Assembly: GCA_022747635.1 (NCBI GenBank)
Contig: JAKTNV010000005.1
Location: 40,052,738 to 40,116,737 of the forward strand
DNA from: Hetaerina americana
Taxonomy: Eukaryota; Arthropoda; Insecta; Odonata; Calopterygidae
Length of the DNA: 64,000 nt
Reading direction: 5' to 3'
The notes beneath the pieces were generated by a model. That model was not told the origin of the DNA. It saw nothing but the letters and a program-made list of their open reading frames with translations, and did no database searches. This document shows, one piece after another, positions 1 through 12,130 of the stretch (the first letter of the stretch is position 1; each line of letters starts with the position of its first letter). A program made the translations under genes and the position numbers.

Positions 1-642
1 GAAATTCAGTGCGACAGGTATGGGATGAGAATCAATATTAAGAAAACAAAGGCTATGCGATTTTCTAGAAAGAAAAAGGGCAAGCTTAACATTAAAATAG
101 GAGGGCAAAAACTAGAGCAGGTAGAACAGTTTACGTATCTCGGTAGTGTTTTGGACCAACACGGTCAAAGTAGTAGGGACGTAAGGAGAAGAATTGCGCT
201 AGGCAAAGAGGCTTTCACGAGGAGGAGGGAGTTGATGACGGGGACTTTGAGTAAGGATGTTAAGAAAAGACTCGTAAAAACTTTGATATGGAGCGTAGCT
301 ATGTACGGCGCGGAAACGTGGTCATTGAAGCAGGAGGATAGACGTAGACTGGAGGCTTTTGAAATGTGGGTGTGGAGAAGAATGGAGAAGGTGAAATGGA
401 CAGAGAAGAAAACAAATGAGGAAGTACTTGGTATGGTGGGCGAAGAGAGGGGTTTGTTGGGAGCAATCCTATGGAGGCAGGAAAAGTGGATGAAGGGGGT
501 GTTGACCGGCAGTGGGATGTTGAAGACTGTGATAGAGGGTAGAATGTTGGGCAAAAGAGGAAAGGGAAGGAACAGGATAGGGATGTTGGACGGGATGAAG
601 GGCGGAAGAAAGTACTCAGAGATGAAGAGGGACCTGGTGTAG
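1..642 (+). CDS. LINE reverse transcriptase, C-terminal part (partial, 5' outside window)
   Basis: The frame is open from base 1 (214 codons less the stop), so the 5' limit is the window edge and not a start codon; the first ATG is at 25. It is the thumb and C-terminal region of a LINE reverse transcriptase, which would copy the element's RNA at a nicked target site. Counting from the ATG, FTYLGS at residues 36-41 is the motif that follows the catalytic palm, and MYGAETW at about 93-99 is followed by a stretch rich in W, R and K (EMWVWRRMEK, TNEEVLGMVGEE) typical of insect LINE proteins. The protein ends in a basic tail. The catalytic FADD motif lies upstream, outside the window. No frameshift or internal stop is present, so the copy may be fairly young. 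Whether the rest is intact cannot be seen. Confidence 0.85.
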   Translation, partial: EIQCDRYGMRINIKKTKAMRFSRKKKGKLNIKIGGQKLEQVEQFTYLGSVLDQHGQSSRDVRRRIALGKEAFTRRRELMTGTLSKDVKKRLVKTLIWSVAMYGAETWSLKQEDRRRLEAFEMWVWRRMEKVKWTEKKTNEEVLGMVGEERGLLGAILWRQEKWMKGVLTGSGMLKTVIEGRMLGKRGKGRNRIGMLDGMKGGRKYSEMKRDLV

Positions 643-735
643 AGTAGAATTTAGGGTTGTGTTTTGTTAGTAGCCACAAAATATTTATTTGGTAGTTGTG
701 TCCATCGAAAAACCTACCTTAACCGGTAGATTACC
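1..735 (+). mobile_element. 3' end of an RTE-like LINE (copy A), runs in from outside the window
   Basis: This is the 3' part of a non-LTR retrotransposon. It holds the end of the reverse transcriptase frame (to 642), then about 90 bp of 3' UTR ending in a conserved motif (cctaccttaaccggtaga, 712-729) and a poly(A)/(AT)n tail. The same 3' UTR motif recurs at 2,540 (minus), 29,690 (plus), 29,780 (minus) and, more decayed, at 49,210 and 55,595, so it marks the 3' end of one family in this window. The layout, with no zinc-finger domain visible after the reverse transcriptase, fits the RTE-like group; the clade is inferred from motifs only. It is the best preserved LINE copy here. Confidence 0.9.
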
Positions 736-737
736 TT

Positions 738-822
<85 letters not shown>
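736..822. repeat. poly(A) followed by (AT)n microsatellite
   Basis: A run of A (about 737-754) passes directly into about 34 AT units. It sits exactly at the 3' end of LINE copy A, so it probably grew from the element's A-rich tail. Confidence 0.95.
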
Positions 823-824
<2 letters not shown>

Positions 825-2139
825 TGTGTGCTACGAATCCATCATACCTTCCCCTGCCCCTACTCTTTGTCAGGCAATTGTCAGTACAAGTCAGTCGTGT
901 ATGCCACGACACGTGGTATACACGAAGCACAAAGGGTTTTTGGTGAGCGCAAAGCAAGTCCATTCCGACTTTCTTCCCCCGCATAATTTCCTCCGAACAT
1001 CTTCCTTTCCTCCCCATTGTTTCCATCACGTCCTGAACACCCTTTGTTCCTGGTACAACACCTTCACCTGCAGATTCGACTGCGAAATCTCCACCCTCTC
1101 TCCTACGACGCTACCATCCGTATGAAACGGGAATAATAAGACTTCTGAGTCGTATTTACACCGCCTATGTTATAGGGGCGTTCATTTGGACTCAGATGTC
1201 CCGTGCAATCCTGAGAAGATATTCATCACTCAGATGAGGGTAGTAAAGACAGACTGCGCGGTCCACAGAAACCTACGGTCGAAGTCAGGGGCTATTTACA
1301 TGATCTCTACCCATCAACTATGTGCCTATCTATCTAGATGATACGTTGCAAGTTACCGCTAGGGTGAAAAAAACTGGACCAAAATCCTTTTTGTTCTCGA
1401 TTGGATTCATGTTCCTAGGCTATGACGGGTAAAAACACCTTTGGTCATCCCCTACCAAAAACACTGTATTTGAGCGAAAATTATCCAACTCCCAGCAGTC
1501 TCTTAAGATGCCTAAATGGACCAGATCTCCATCTTGAGATTTTCGACCATTCACGTTGTCGAGCAGTACAACAAAGGAATAGTGAGGCCAAATTATTTTT
1601 TATTTACTGTTAAACATTTTCTCCACTACTTTTCAAACCTGAGGTTCATCTCCTAGTATTCCCTATCGTAACTTTATATAGGGAACGGATTGATATACTA
1701 TATTACTTGAAGGCCGAAGGTGAAGGGTGTGGTGTAAAAATGAGTGACATTGGACTTGGAAGAGTTTACAGTAAGTATGGCCACACATGGAAAATGTCAG
1801 AATTTTGCAATAGTAACTCACACACGCACTTAAAAACCCTTCAGACCGTTACCTTTCCGCATAAACAAAGTCATTAAGCCTGATTTGAAGCTATTTCTGG
1901 GCACTAAACTCCCTTTTACCAATTTATTCCATGCTCCCCATTTCATACGCACTTTTTCGGCTCTGTCGCAGTTATACCCTGTTTTTTGCACAACTCTACT
2001 CTTCTCATTCTGAGACTGCTCTGAGATTATTTTCGACCACATTCACCAATGGCTTTCGCTGACCTTACCTCGACTCCTCCCTTTCTCTCAAAAGGTTTTC
2101 TATTTAATATTTCCAGGCTCAACTAGGTGAAAAATCACG
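823..2139. other. Unassigned intergenic DNA
   Basis: Mixed-composition DNA with short open frames only (101 codons at 820-1125 is the longest). I see no conserved motif, tandem repeat or element end in it. Confidence 0.4.
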
Positions 2140-2275
2140 TTCACTGAATAAATGAAATATACATAATTTATTTTATATATTTGTCTTAAAAATATTTTGG
2201 TACTAACGGTTTCATCATCTGATCGGTTGGCGTCGAAACCGGTAGTGTATACATTAATGTGCTGTGAAAATAAAC
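2140..2275 (+). mobile_element. Decayed hammerhead-like terminal module (Penelope-type?)
   Basis: The segment carries CTGAT (2219-2223), GTCGAAACCGGTAG (2232-2245) and then AATAAA about 25 bp on. The order CTGATgA / stem II / GAAA / short stem III matches the modules at 45,285, 58,962 and 61,490, but here the CTGATGA core is damaged. GAAACCGGTA could form a minimal stem III (ACC/GGT) with A at the cleavage position. It is a relic of the same class of repeat; family placement is inference. Confidence 0.4.
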
Positions 2276-2529
2276 ATAAGCTACATGCCAGAGTCATTTG
2301 CTATACTTTCATACATGTATTCTTAGACTCGACTCTCGTTCTTTTTCTCTATATGACCAAACCTTTGAAATACATTTCTTTCATAGGTGTCGGCTACAGG
2401 TGTATTTAATTCATATTCTTTCATCGCCTTCTAATTTCTCATTCTATCTCCCATTTTAACCACGTATATTCAAGCCACATTCCCACCACATGTGTTCGAC
2501 ATTTTTGCTTGCTATTATTGCTGGAAATC

Positions 2530-2762
2530 TACCGGTTAAGGTAGGTTTCGGATGGACACAGCCTACACAACGATACCTTTACTTGCCCCGCCTAAAAAAA
2601 ACACAACCTGACATCCGACACTTTAATAAGCCACTCTTCAAATCCGCATCCTTCATTCCTCTCTTAATTCCGTCCAAAATGCCTATTCTTCGCCTACCCT
2701 TTCCTAGCTTACCTAACGTTCTCCCCTCTATCTCATTCTTCAACATCATTAATGCCTATTCG
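2530..2762 (-). mobile_element. LINE 3' end relic (minus strand)
   Basis: Read on the minus strand, 2762-2650 encodes residues resembling the C-terminus of copy A (EGRTLGKLGKGRRRIGILDG), followed by the family's 3' UTR motif (rc of ctaccggttaaggtaggttt at 2529-2548). It is strongly 5'-truncated and diverged. ORFs on the plus strand here are shadows. Confidence 0.75.
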
Positions 2763-2770
2763 TACGAAAT

Positions 2771-5700
2771 TTGGACGTAATACGTGGCCCGATGGGAAAC
2801 GAACCACGCCGAATGAGGAGATCATCACCAACACAGATGCCTATTTTGAGGAACTTCCGAAATCCTGCTGGTTGGACGGTTTAAAAAAGAAGGAGAAACG
2901 CTAAGAAGAGTATGTCGTGCTGAAAGGAGATTAGGCTGTAAAATGAAAATAATTCTACACAAAATAATGTTTTGCTATTTTTTCCTAAGGACTTATCGAA
3001 GGACCAACGTAATCGTGATAAAATGAGTTACTACTTTACTCCAGCTCGTGGAACATACGAGAAGTTTATAATATTTTTATATTATAGTCGCTCGAGGGGT
3101 AAAGCTATCGAGGAAAAAAATGATCAAGGTTGAAAGGATGACGTAATACTGTAATAGGATAAAAGGATGGATTATAACATAGAGTGCGCCAAAATATCTT
3201 TTTTTAAATTGTGATGAAGTGTTACACGGCGTATGAAGAAGAGCTAGAGTTAAAATCAGTGGCAATAGCTGCTAAAAAAATAAAACAGGGGTTCGGTGTT
3301 TTAACCCTCCTATTAAATATATCGTCATGATAGAAATGAAACGACTTAAGGTACGACATAATACGAAATTCAGGAGTGGATAGAAGATAGGGCTATATTT
3401 GAGTGAACATGTTTTAGTCAACGGACTTATTGAACGATGGGTCGCTGCTTCATAATTCGGGGAGCATCTTAATAATAGTTATTTCTCTTTGACGTCCCTG
3501 TGCGTCTTACCCACCTAGCCAACGATGTTAACATCAGCCTCACCATCCACTTCCATAAATCGAGGCTGGCGTTTTAAATTCATTTTCCAAAACTCCACGG
3601 GTAAATAGAAAGGTGGGGATTTAAAAAGAAATTCGACCCATAAAAATGGGGACTTTTAAAGGTGAAATTCAACCCATCACCTTGCCCCCTTCTCCCCATT
3701 AATAGAACAAACGTAAACGCAGGCGCATAACACAAAAGACGTGCCCACACTGAGGCCTGAATCGAATATTCCCTCCTCTGTTTTCATCATTTTAAATAGC
3801 TCGCTTTTCGCATTCGAGTGCGCAGGTTCCCCACTCCCCCACCCCCTTGTTTTTTTTGGTATAAAAACAAAAGGTGCAGACCACAAGATCGTCCGCTAAG
3901 CCTCCGTGCAGCTTACCTTCATGAACACGCGCATGCACGCACGCATTGAGAGGACGTTAAACCCGGAGTGGGAAGTGCCCATTGTGCGGGTATGTGTTTC
4001 CGCCGTTCTCCCTCCAACACGCCTGCCTTCACACTCTTCGCTCCGTTGTGCAACCTGCCCCTCATCCCAGCTCTCGCAGCCAACCCATCCCCCCCCGGTC
4101 ATCATGTGTGTGTGCCCCCGCCGCACCTTGCACACTGCGTAGGCACCTGTCCCCCCCACCCCCTGCGACCACAATCCTCCCCACCCAACCGGCCGATGTC
4201 GGAGGGCGCACGGACGCGCGAGAACGGAGCCGAAGCTGCGGTCTCGATTCAGCACGAAGACGGTCTCGTCCGTCCGATACATGACCTCCCACAAGCGGCA
4301 ATTAAACATTTAACGATGCGGTGCGTTCCTCTGACCACACCTTATGGCACCGATGCCGACTCTTTTGCACATACCCTCGCAAGGTAATCGCCGTCCTCGG
4401 CCTCAAAGAGCCTCGTGCCCTATTTTACTGAATGTTCGTTCGTCTTCTAGTCAGTCCCTTCAAACAGCAACCTCGCATCTTACGTCATTTTCATGGGGTA
4501 TTTCCGTTTTAAATGATAACCTCGGCTATTACTTAAATAGATGCTCTCCACCTCTCTGATATCAAAGACTTTTTGAAGAGCATTTTATCGACAACTTATA
4601 ATGATAATATCCCCTCTAGGGCAATGTGGTCTGCAAATGACGTTGTAAATGTGAGTGAACTTGACAATTAAGACTAATATAGAATTATTTTAACATATTT
4701 TTACAGATCATTGGTCTTTGTCGTACAGATTCCTTCCAGAAAAAAGATTCCTCATGGAAAGCTTAAATATTTTTTTTCATTTACTTTGCTTGGAATTATT
4801 TAGCAGGCGCAACACCCGTAGTACCGACAAAGTTAGGGTGTTAGGGTGTTCGGAACCAGGTACGAAATATGGACTTAAAAACTTCACAACATTCGTGAAT
4901 TGAGCTTAAATTTGTGTCTTCCCATTTCTTATAGTCTTAAAGATCAATGCAAAAGATTTATTTTGAAATTTTTGCTTTTAATTTTTATCAAAGCCTACAT
5001 TTTATATTTAATAAAACAAACAAGGCACTCACCATGATTTTATAAAGTAAAAAATTAAAATATTATAGGGGAATACTTGTACGGACTGGGCAAGGAAAGA
5101 GAATTGGACTACGTGATGAGAGGGAGACGAGGCTAATTCCGTCATGCTACCCTTAGTGTTAGTGCTCTCTATTTAAGTTCGTAATAGCGGAGTGCAGCAT
5201 TATATGGTTACAGTAGAGCCAAAGACTTTTCCAGGGACACAGATCAGAAGCGACAAATTAAGTGAATGGTGGCAAGGACAATAAATATTTCTCAGAAGAG
5301 ACAATTGATGTTAGAGGTAGTTCTCTCTCAATGAACGACGCAAGGTGCGAACCAACTGACGAGCGAACGAGTTATTCTCAGAGCTAGATGCTCCTAAACG
5401 CCAATGTCTGAATTACCTCATCCACAAGAGTCCAAAAGAAGCAGTAAAACTCGGCATTGTGTATCTTATTCGGCATTCCTTTTCTGGTCCCGTTAAAATT
5501 TACAGCTGACGCGCCCAGTGGCAGCTGGGATGAGCAGCTTTTGATCAGACTACCATTGCCATGTTCTAGAGAAGCGGTAATTATATTACGAGTTTCGTAG
5601 TAGAGAGAATTCTATACATTTATAATACACATAAATACAGCAAAAAGTGACAAAGAGCGCCAACAACAAGAAAACTACTTCAGACAAGAGAACCCCGAGA

Positions 5701-6439
5701 AAATGAAAAAGTTCCAAAGAGCAGATGGCAATCGGAGTGACACTTAAAAAAATCATTAGCTAATGACCAGAGTATTCCCGCTATATGGTTGAGGGAATAT
5801 TCAAAGAGGACGATTTACAACCACTCTTTAAAGTTAACGAATTGCTCGCAGAATTCATTCTAATAATCAGTACCTTAGTTAGTTCATAAATCGATTCCAC
5901 AAATATTGAATTGGAATCACAATTTCGACAAATACAGAAGTATCGTATGCATCTCATGTATTTTCTTTCCTCGTAATTACGTAATTATGATTTTTATCAC
6001 GGCGCAGAACGTTTTCTATCAAAACGCAGATGTAAGATGACTGAAGAAAAAAACGAATAACAAATAATATTCAATTAAGAAACTAGGACAAAATTGTGCA
6101 ATTCTACACTAAAAATGTGAAAATGTGGGAATGAAATCAGTAGCGAGAAAAAAGAACGACATAAACGTAATTGCTGTTAATGTTCGCGGAGTCGAGTCCT
6201 TTGACGAGAATGGGTAACACGTGATCACTGGTGACCGGAAAACAGCAAAAACTTCGATAACAGCCAAGGAAGGCTTTGGTAGGTTTTCTGCTCACCGAAA
6301 GTCATCTGCACTAAAAAAATAAATTAGGTATCCAGCGCAGGAATTAAGAAAGGAGATGATAACTGTCTCATTCAATGAACACCTCAACCGTTTACGTTTT
6401 TGCTCCGACTCTCCCGGTTCTTCTAATTTCTCCTCCGCG
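2771..6439. other. Intergenic DNA with one GC-rich island (3,680-4,390)
   Basis: AT-rich DNA with nothing recognisable on either side of a C-rich, CpG-containing island at about 3,680-4,390. The overlapping open frames of 78-139 codons in the island occur on both strands and show no family similarity; they are expected from its low stop-codon density. A short GTTAGG(GT) run at 4,834-4,850 is too brief to be telomeric. Confidence 0.4.
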
Positions 6440-7170
6440 ATACTAATTTGCCCATTTTTTTAACGGAGAGGTCGAATCCGCAAATTAAGAAGAGGGAAGA
6501 AAACGAGGTGAAGAAAGAGCGAGAGAAGGATGCGCCCAGAGAGTCGACCGAGTGAAGGAAAGAGCATGCCGGTTTAGAGTCGGAGAGGAAGAGAGGAGGG
6601 AGGAGAAATGGGATGAGTAGAAGGGTGGTCGGAGACAAGAGAAAGGTTTGTTGTCACTCCGAAAAAAAAACAAAGTTTGTCTTGCATTCTCGAAGTCGGG
6701 CATGTTCACGCAGGAAGGGAAGGAAAAGGGGGGAAAATGGGGTACGGTTTGGTGGAGATGGGATGAGTGGAAAAGAGACGCAGGCCCGGGCATTAATGTT
6801 CCTGGGAGTGGGAGCGACGGGGATGCTCGCGAGAAAAGGGGAGAGGGTTTGAGAGACGTCAATGAACAAGACGTTGCGCCAATGAAGGGAGAAAGGATCG
6901 CTGGAGCGGGCGAGTGGAAGGAGAGAGGAAACGAGAGGAACAATTGGGAGGAAAGAGGAAAAGGAAGGAAAGGGTTTGGAGGATAAGCAAACCTTTTTCG
7001 TATTGTTTTCATCCTCTTCCTGCCGACTTTTCTCTACGGACATTTGAAAATAATGACGGCGAAAAAAAAATATGCTTTAACTTTCAGGAGGGTGATGTGA
7101 AGCGAAACAGAGGGAAGGAGAGAGATAGAAAAGAAGAAATAAATGGACGTGCCGTAATTTAATTTTTTCC
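6440..7170. other. Purine-rich GC island
   Basis: The plus strand is dominated by G and A (GGAA, GAGA, AGGAAA words), leaving several overlapping long frames without stops on both strands (up to 175 codons at 6485-7012, minus). The amino-acid make-up is low complexity (R/K/E/G on plus, S/P/L/F on minus), so I do not call a gene. Confidence 0.45.
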
Positions 7171-8500
7171 TCCACTTTTCTGCTTCTGGATTCATTCCCA
7201 CCCTGAACCTTCGAAAAAGATAGCGTTTAAGGGAATAGGGTCTGGGAGAGGAGTGATGTCTTACCTATTCAGTTACTCTCTACGTTTCTCCCTCTTTCTT
7301 CCGACTGGTGGGTCGGGAGCGAGGAACCATACGCCGTCTGTCGCGAAGACAAGGATTGGCAACCAAGAGACGCGTGAAATGGCAAAGTGATCTCATTTAT
7401 ATTTAACCCAAAGATCGTAACTGTAGTTCTTCATTCTTCCCAATTCCCTCATGACACCAGCACTCCGTCTTCACACCCCTGCCGTATTGATTGCGTAACT
7501 CTGTGACATTTTTCTATCCCTTAACCCCATCATGGTTTTCTAACCATTATACATTTGATATTTTTCTTAAACTTAACATTTTGATGGTTCTTGTTTAGTA
7601 ATAGCGAGGTGCCTTGTTCTAAGAATGTATTTATTCCTTGGTTTTCTCAGTTCGACTGCAATTTTACCTTATCTCATCCCTATAAGGAGTTCATTATTTT
7701 TGACTATGCATTTAACGAATCCGCTCCTCTTTATAGTTCCCCAAAAACCTATATTCATTAAAAAATAACCCACCTCTTAAGGATAAGTCCTGCACGGTGC
7801 CTGACAACTATATATAACATATCGCGTGGGCTTCCTCTTGCTTTTTTTACAGTTTTTTCTTCAGTTATTTTTGCTATGCGCGCTTTTCATAACGTCCGGG
7901 AAGCCTAAAAGTTTAAAGAATATTCTGAAATTATATCTCAGAATTTCCTATAACATGCTGTAGTAGGAACTGTATTTATTATAGGTAGGTAAATTATGAA
8001 GACATCAACGTGGCGGTACTGCGATATCGTTCCATTTAGACTACCCTAATTACAAAAAATGTCAATGCAACTCCCGAAAGTTCGTTTAGGGAAAGAGGGA
8101 TTTTACAGTTGAAATGACCTTTAAAAATATAGCATATATTTTAAGAGAAAGGCGCTGTAAATACTCATTAAGCTTAATAAAGAAAACGAAAGAAATAAAA
8201 GGTTCCAACATCAAAATAAAAACAGTCAATCAATAAAATCTTGCACAGTACCGATATATCTCGGTTAGAAAACAAATTAAATGAAATAAAACGAATTTTA
8301 AATTTGTATCTGGATTGTTTCTCTTCCGTTCCCTTCATAATTTTTTGGCACTTCCCCACGAAGATTTTCTTGATTTTCAAAACTAACAACCAACCCGTAA
8401 GCTGAGCTGAGAGGTTCCGTAAGCTGAGTCATTGACAATTAAAGTAGTTTGAAGATGGCGTAAGAACAAGACAACTTCCCAAATGCCCATACTTTTAATC
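7171..8500. other. AT-rich intergenic DNA
   Basis: No element end, long frame or structured repeat recognised. A short direct repeat (gtaagctgag at 8397 and 8419) is the only pattern noted. Confidence 0.4.
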
Positions 8501-9185
8501 TATAAAGTCCCTCGCGCTCCACGACAAGATCTTCGCGAGGTGATTACATGTTCCGGAAAGTAATGGGAAGGAATGGAAGGACGGGAAGCGGAATGTAGCG
8601 TGGGTGAGAAAAGTGGGGCCTACAAATCATCACGAAGGGAGTTTGGAGACGGGGTAAATTCTTGGGCAACGGCAAAAAGCTTGAGGGACGATTCCCCACT
8701 ACCGTCGAGGGAGGAATGCGAGGATTTTGGAACTAGATGGTTAGGCGAGGAAAGGGAGGAGCAAGGGGACAGGGTCCGGAGGGACTTCTTTCCGCGATAT
8801 GCCGTGATTTACGATCTAATTAGGTGTTTGTTCACCAGCGGAGCGGATCCCGGGAATAAAAGAATACTCTGGAATCCCGACTCGCGTTCTCTCCTATCCC
8901 CTCACTTGCACAAACCCCACCCCCACGTACACGAAGACCCTGTGGGAGGGGAAACTCCTCCCGCGGGCTCTGGGGAAGTTAAGGACGCTCGATGGGGAGG
9001 AGGGAATTAAAAAGTGCCATAAATCTCGAAAAGGGCCCGATTCAAACCAAATTTGGAAGGGAGAAAGCTTCCACGGGGGTAATTTTAGTGACGCGAGACG
9101 AAATTAAGTCCTCTCCCCCTTCGGAAGAACCGAAGGAAGAGGATGCTAGTTCCATCAAAAACATCCACCGTTTACGCAGAGATTA
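8501..9185. other. GC-rich island with a 145-codon open frame
   Basis: A GC-rich island. The open frame at 8573-9010 (plus) has no recognisable domain and no repeat-family similarity in the window; a shorter frame overlaps its end at 8992. The simplest view is a chance frame in GC-rich DNA. An exon of an unknown gene cannot be excluded. Confidence 0.35.
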
Positions 9186-10816
9186 AGTGAAATCAGGCTT
9201 GATGTGGTGGACGTGGAACCATGCCGAATGACTAAAAAATGAACTTTTCCAATGAATGAAAACATTTATCTCGACTCTCGTCTCGAACAAGGGATGTGAG
9301 TCCCATATATAATAATTTTGGTAGACATAACACAGAAGATGTATCAGGTACATCGAAATGTAGATCAAAATAAATTAATTAACCAGTGTGCAAAAGTGCA
9401 TTAGTTCAAATTCAACTTCAGCGTCTATTACTGAAATTAAAATCGAAAAATTCTCGACTAAAACGAGACATTCATCCGAGCGGTTTGGAAATCTGATGCG
9501 CAGCTTAGATATTTGCCTAAGAACGCTTGTTGAGAGTTCCTAAAATAGAATAAACCGCACTGCATACGTTTTTCATTTGTCTTGGAAACAATAAACATAA
9601 TTATGCTATACATATATTATTTTAGGTGGACAGGAGTCCCATATGTATCGTTGATACCACCTTAACTAATCAATTATTCACCGTCTGCCAGATGAAAGAC
9701 TGCAAAACGTGACGGGCCTACGCCTTTGTTTGAGGACAGAACTATATCTTCAATACCTCCTTTTTACTTTTACAGCTCGTCATGTTTACTCAGGTTTCAA
9801 AATTACGCGCCTATCTAAAAACAGTAGTCAAGTGCCTCCCAAACAGTAACGCCAGCGTCGAAACGAGCTTTTTCGTTCCAAAAATCTAAATAAAACTACA
9901 TATTTTCCATTTTGATGCATTGTAATAAAACAGTGCCACAAGCATTCAGTCGTTCAGTAAATAGTATTCCTAAGATAACACCAACGGAAACTGGTATAGC
10001 AGCCTGAAGTCATCATGCGCAGTAGTGAATGTACATTCAAAATCCCTTCCCACTTAGAAAAAAAAATATTCGTTCATAAATCAATCATTTCTATCTCCAA
10101 TGTGTCAAGGCATCAACCGACTCCATGACAAATTGCGCGAGGCAACGATCATTAAGACCTTACTATAAATCTGTCTTTTCATCCAAATTCTGCGAACGTC
10201 AAATCAAAGTTTTCTCTTACGAATTACTCTTAATGACCTTTCAATTTGAATGGATGGGATATAAGAAAAAGAATATGTTCCACCAATGAAGAATTTAAGT
10301 TGAATATCCCATTTTTTTACAAAATTAATGATAGCGTTACTAATTAAATCTTCGATTCAGCTTTTCATAGTTTGAAATCTGCATTCACCTTCGGCAATTA
10401 TCAATTTTTATTAATCAATACTAAGTCCCCATTGATTAAAGGAGTTGGCTTTTATTTCTCAAATTAAAATGCAAGAATTAGTTTTTAAAACGAGCATTCT
10501 TTGCTTACGAAGCTTAAAATAATTTTAGCCTCTATTCTTTGTCGATCGGCTCCCTCGATGTCAAGTAAGAGACATAAATATGCACTTCGGGAAATAAATA
10601 TATCCTGGGACCCTTGACTTGGTGGGCTGGTAGCGTAACTGACCGCACAGGCGGGTTAGATTGCTGCTAAGGCATCCCGAGGTGATGTAATTAGAATGGT
10701 ACGAATAAGCCTTAGTCAAATTTGATGGAGGGTGCGTGAGGACGAGAGGAGCCGTTCATCTATTAAAAACGTCACAAAAAAACTCTATACAGATCAAAAA
10801 ATAACTATATTAATAG
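9186..10816. other. AT-rich intergenic DNA with a possible SINE relic
   Basis: Mostly featureless. At about 10,618-10,690 a tRNA-like stretch (ggtagcgtaactgaccg resembling an A box, gggttagattgc resembling a decayed B box) suggests an old tRNA-derived SINE. Spacing between the boxes is shorter than usual, so the call is weak. Confidence 0.3.
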
Positions 10817-12130
10817 ATGCATGATATTTTCTGGGTCATCAGAACCGCGCTTCCGCTGATCGGTCAACATTTTTCTAGCTTCCTTTGCAATCTCTATCAG
10901 AGGAGAAAGCGGGAGTCATACGATATGACTAATTTCGCAACGACGCTTCCGAAGAAAGGGGAGAGAAAGAGGCAACCATCTTCCGTCCTTTTTCTAAACT
11001 CGGCAGCCATCAACTCGTCCGAAATGCTTGGGAGGAAAGCCCTCCAACATCCTATTCATCCACTCCAGCAAAAATATGCATACCCAGAGAGAGAGAGAGA
11101 GAGAAGGAGAGAGTGGGAGAGGCGACATCAAAGCCAAATCGCCGGCGACCACCGAGGATTCGAAAACGCGAGGGAGGAAGAGGAGAAAGAGTTTTCCCTC
11201 GCGGTGCCGTTTGACCTCGTGAGAGAGTCGGCAATTCCTTTTGAGGAATCTTTTCAAGGAGGAGAGGGAAGGAGGGCGAAGAAGAAATTTTTAAAGTAGG
11301 TTATTCCCTCCAACTTTTTCTTTTCATTATGAAAAGGAAGCGATTTAGAGAGCCACATTTTTTTAAATTTCAATAGAGGATTTTTATTAAATAATTTTTT
11401 CACAACTCGTCCCATTCTCCTTTCCGGTAACCATAGAGGCGCTACGGCGGTCTTTGTGGCCCGCGATAGTCTCTGCTTTCCACGTTTATCTCATTACCCG
11501 GAGCCATCCGCCACTTGGCTCCTTCCTTCATCCTCTCCGTCACCCTTAACTGACTTCCCAGCGCCGATCTCATACGCTCTAAACACTTATCTGCACCCTA
11601 AACCTCTCTCTTTGGGTACTGTACCCCTTTACCTTGCTTCCATCATCATTCCCTCCCTCTTTCTCTTTAACGGAATCCCCATCCCCGCGGTTATCTCATT
11701 TCAGACCCCCTCTAACCGCCCCCCTCCCCGCGCTTCAAAACTCCCCTCCCCCACGTCTCGTCCCGCCTCTCCCGACATAGGTACTCAATCCACTCGCCTA
11801 ACAGCCATTTCGCCTCATCCCGCCTCTTTTCGCCGAAGCACTCTCGCATTTCAAACACTTGCCTTCTCGCCGACTTCCCACTCCCCCTTCACTTCTCCGC
11901 AATCTCTTCGTCAAAATCTTTCTCTGATCCATTCTCGGCGATGGTCGCATGTTTGAACCTGCACGTTCCTCCTCGGCTCGCTCATTCACTCCCTCGTCCA
12001 TTCCGTCATTCGGCTCAAGCAAGCGAAGTTTCATTCCCTCGCGGTGACAGCCGAGTGGGTGATCCCGAACTTCACACCCGTGCAAGGCTTCTCCGTCGAT
12101 CTATTATGCGTGCGAGCTCTTGACCTCCGC
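10817..12130. other. GC-rich island with (GA)n and a polarity switch
   Basis: From about 10,900 to 11,300 the plus strand is purine-rich, with a GA run at 11,087-11,105. From 11,450 to 12,000 it is pyrimidine-rich. Open frames (160 codons at 10817-11299, 166 codons at 11456-11956) are low complexity and match no family I know. Confidence 0.4.

Noticed and set aside
2490..2780. 96-codon open frame on the plus strand
   Set aside because: It is the antisense shadow of the minus-strand LINE relic at 2,530-2,762.
4834..4850. Telomere-like GTTAGG repeats
   Set aside because: Only about two units; arthropod telomeres are usually TTAGG arrays, and this is far too short.
8573..9010. 145-codon open frame on the plus strand
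   Set aside because: No domain or repeat similarity; within the chance range for a GC-rich island.
10618..10690. tRNA-derived SINE
   Set aside because: A and B boxes are only loosely matched and too close together; kept only as a possibility in the region note.
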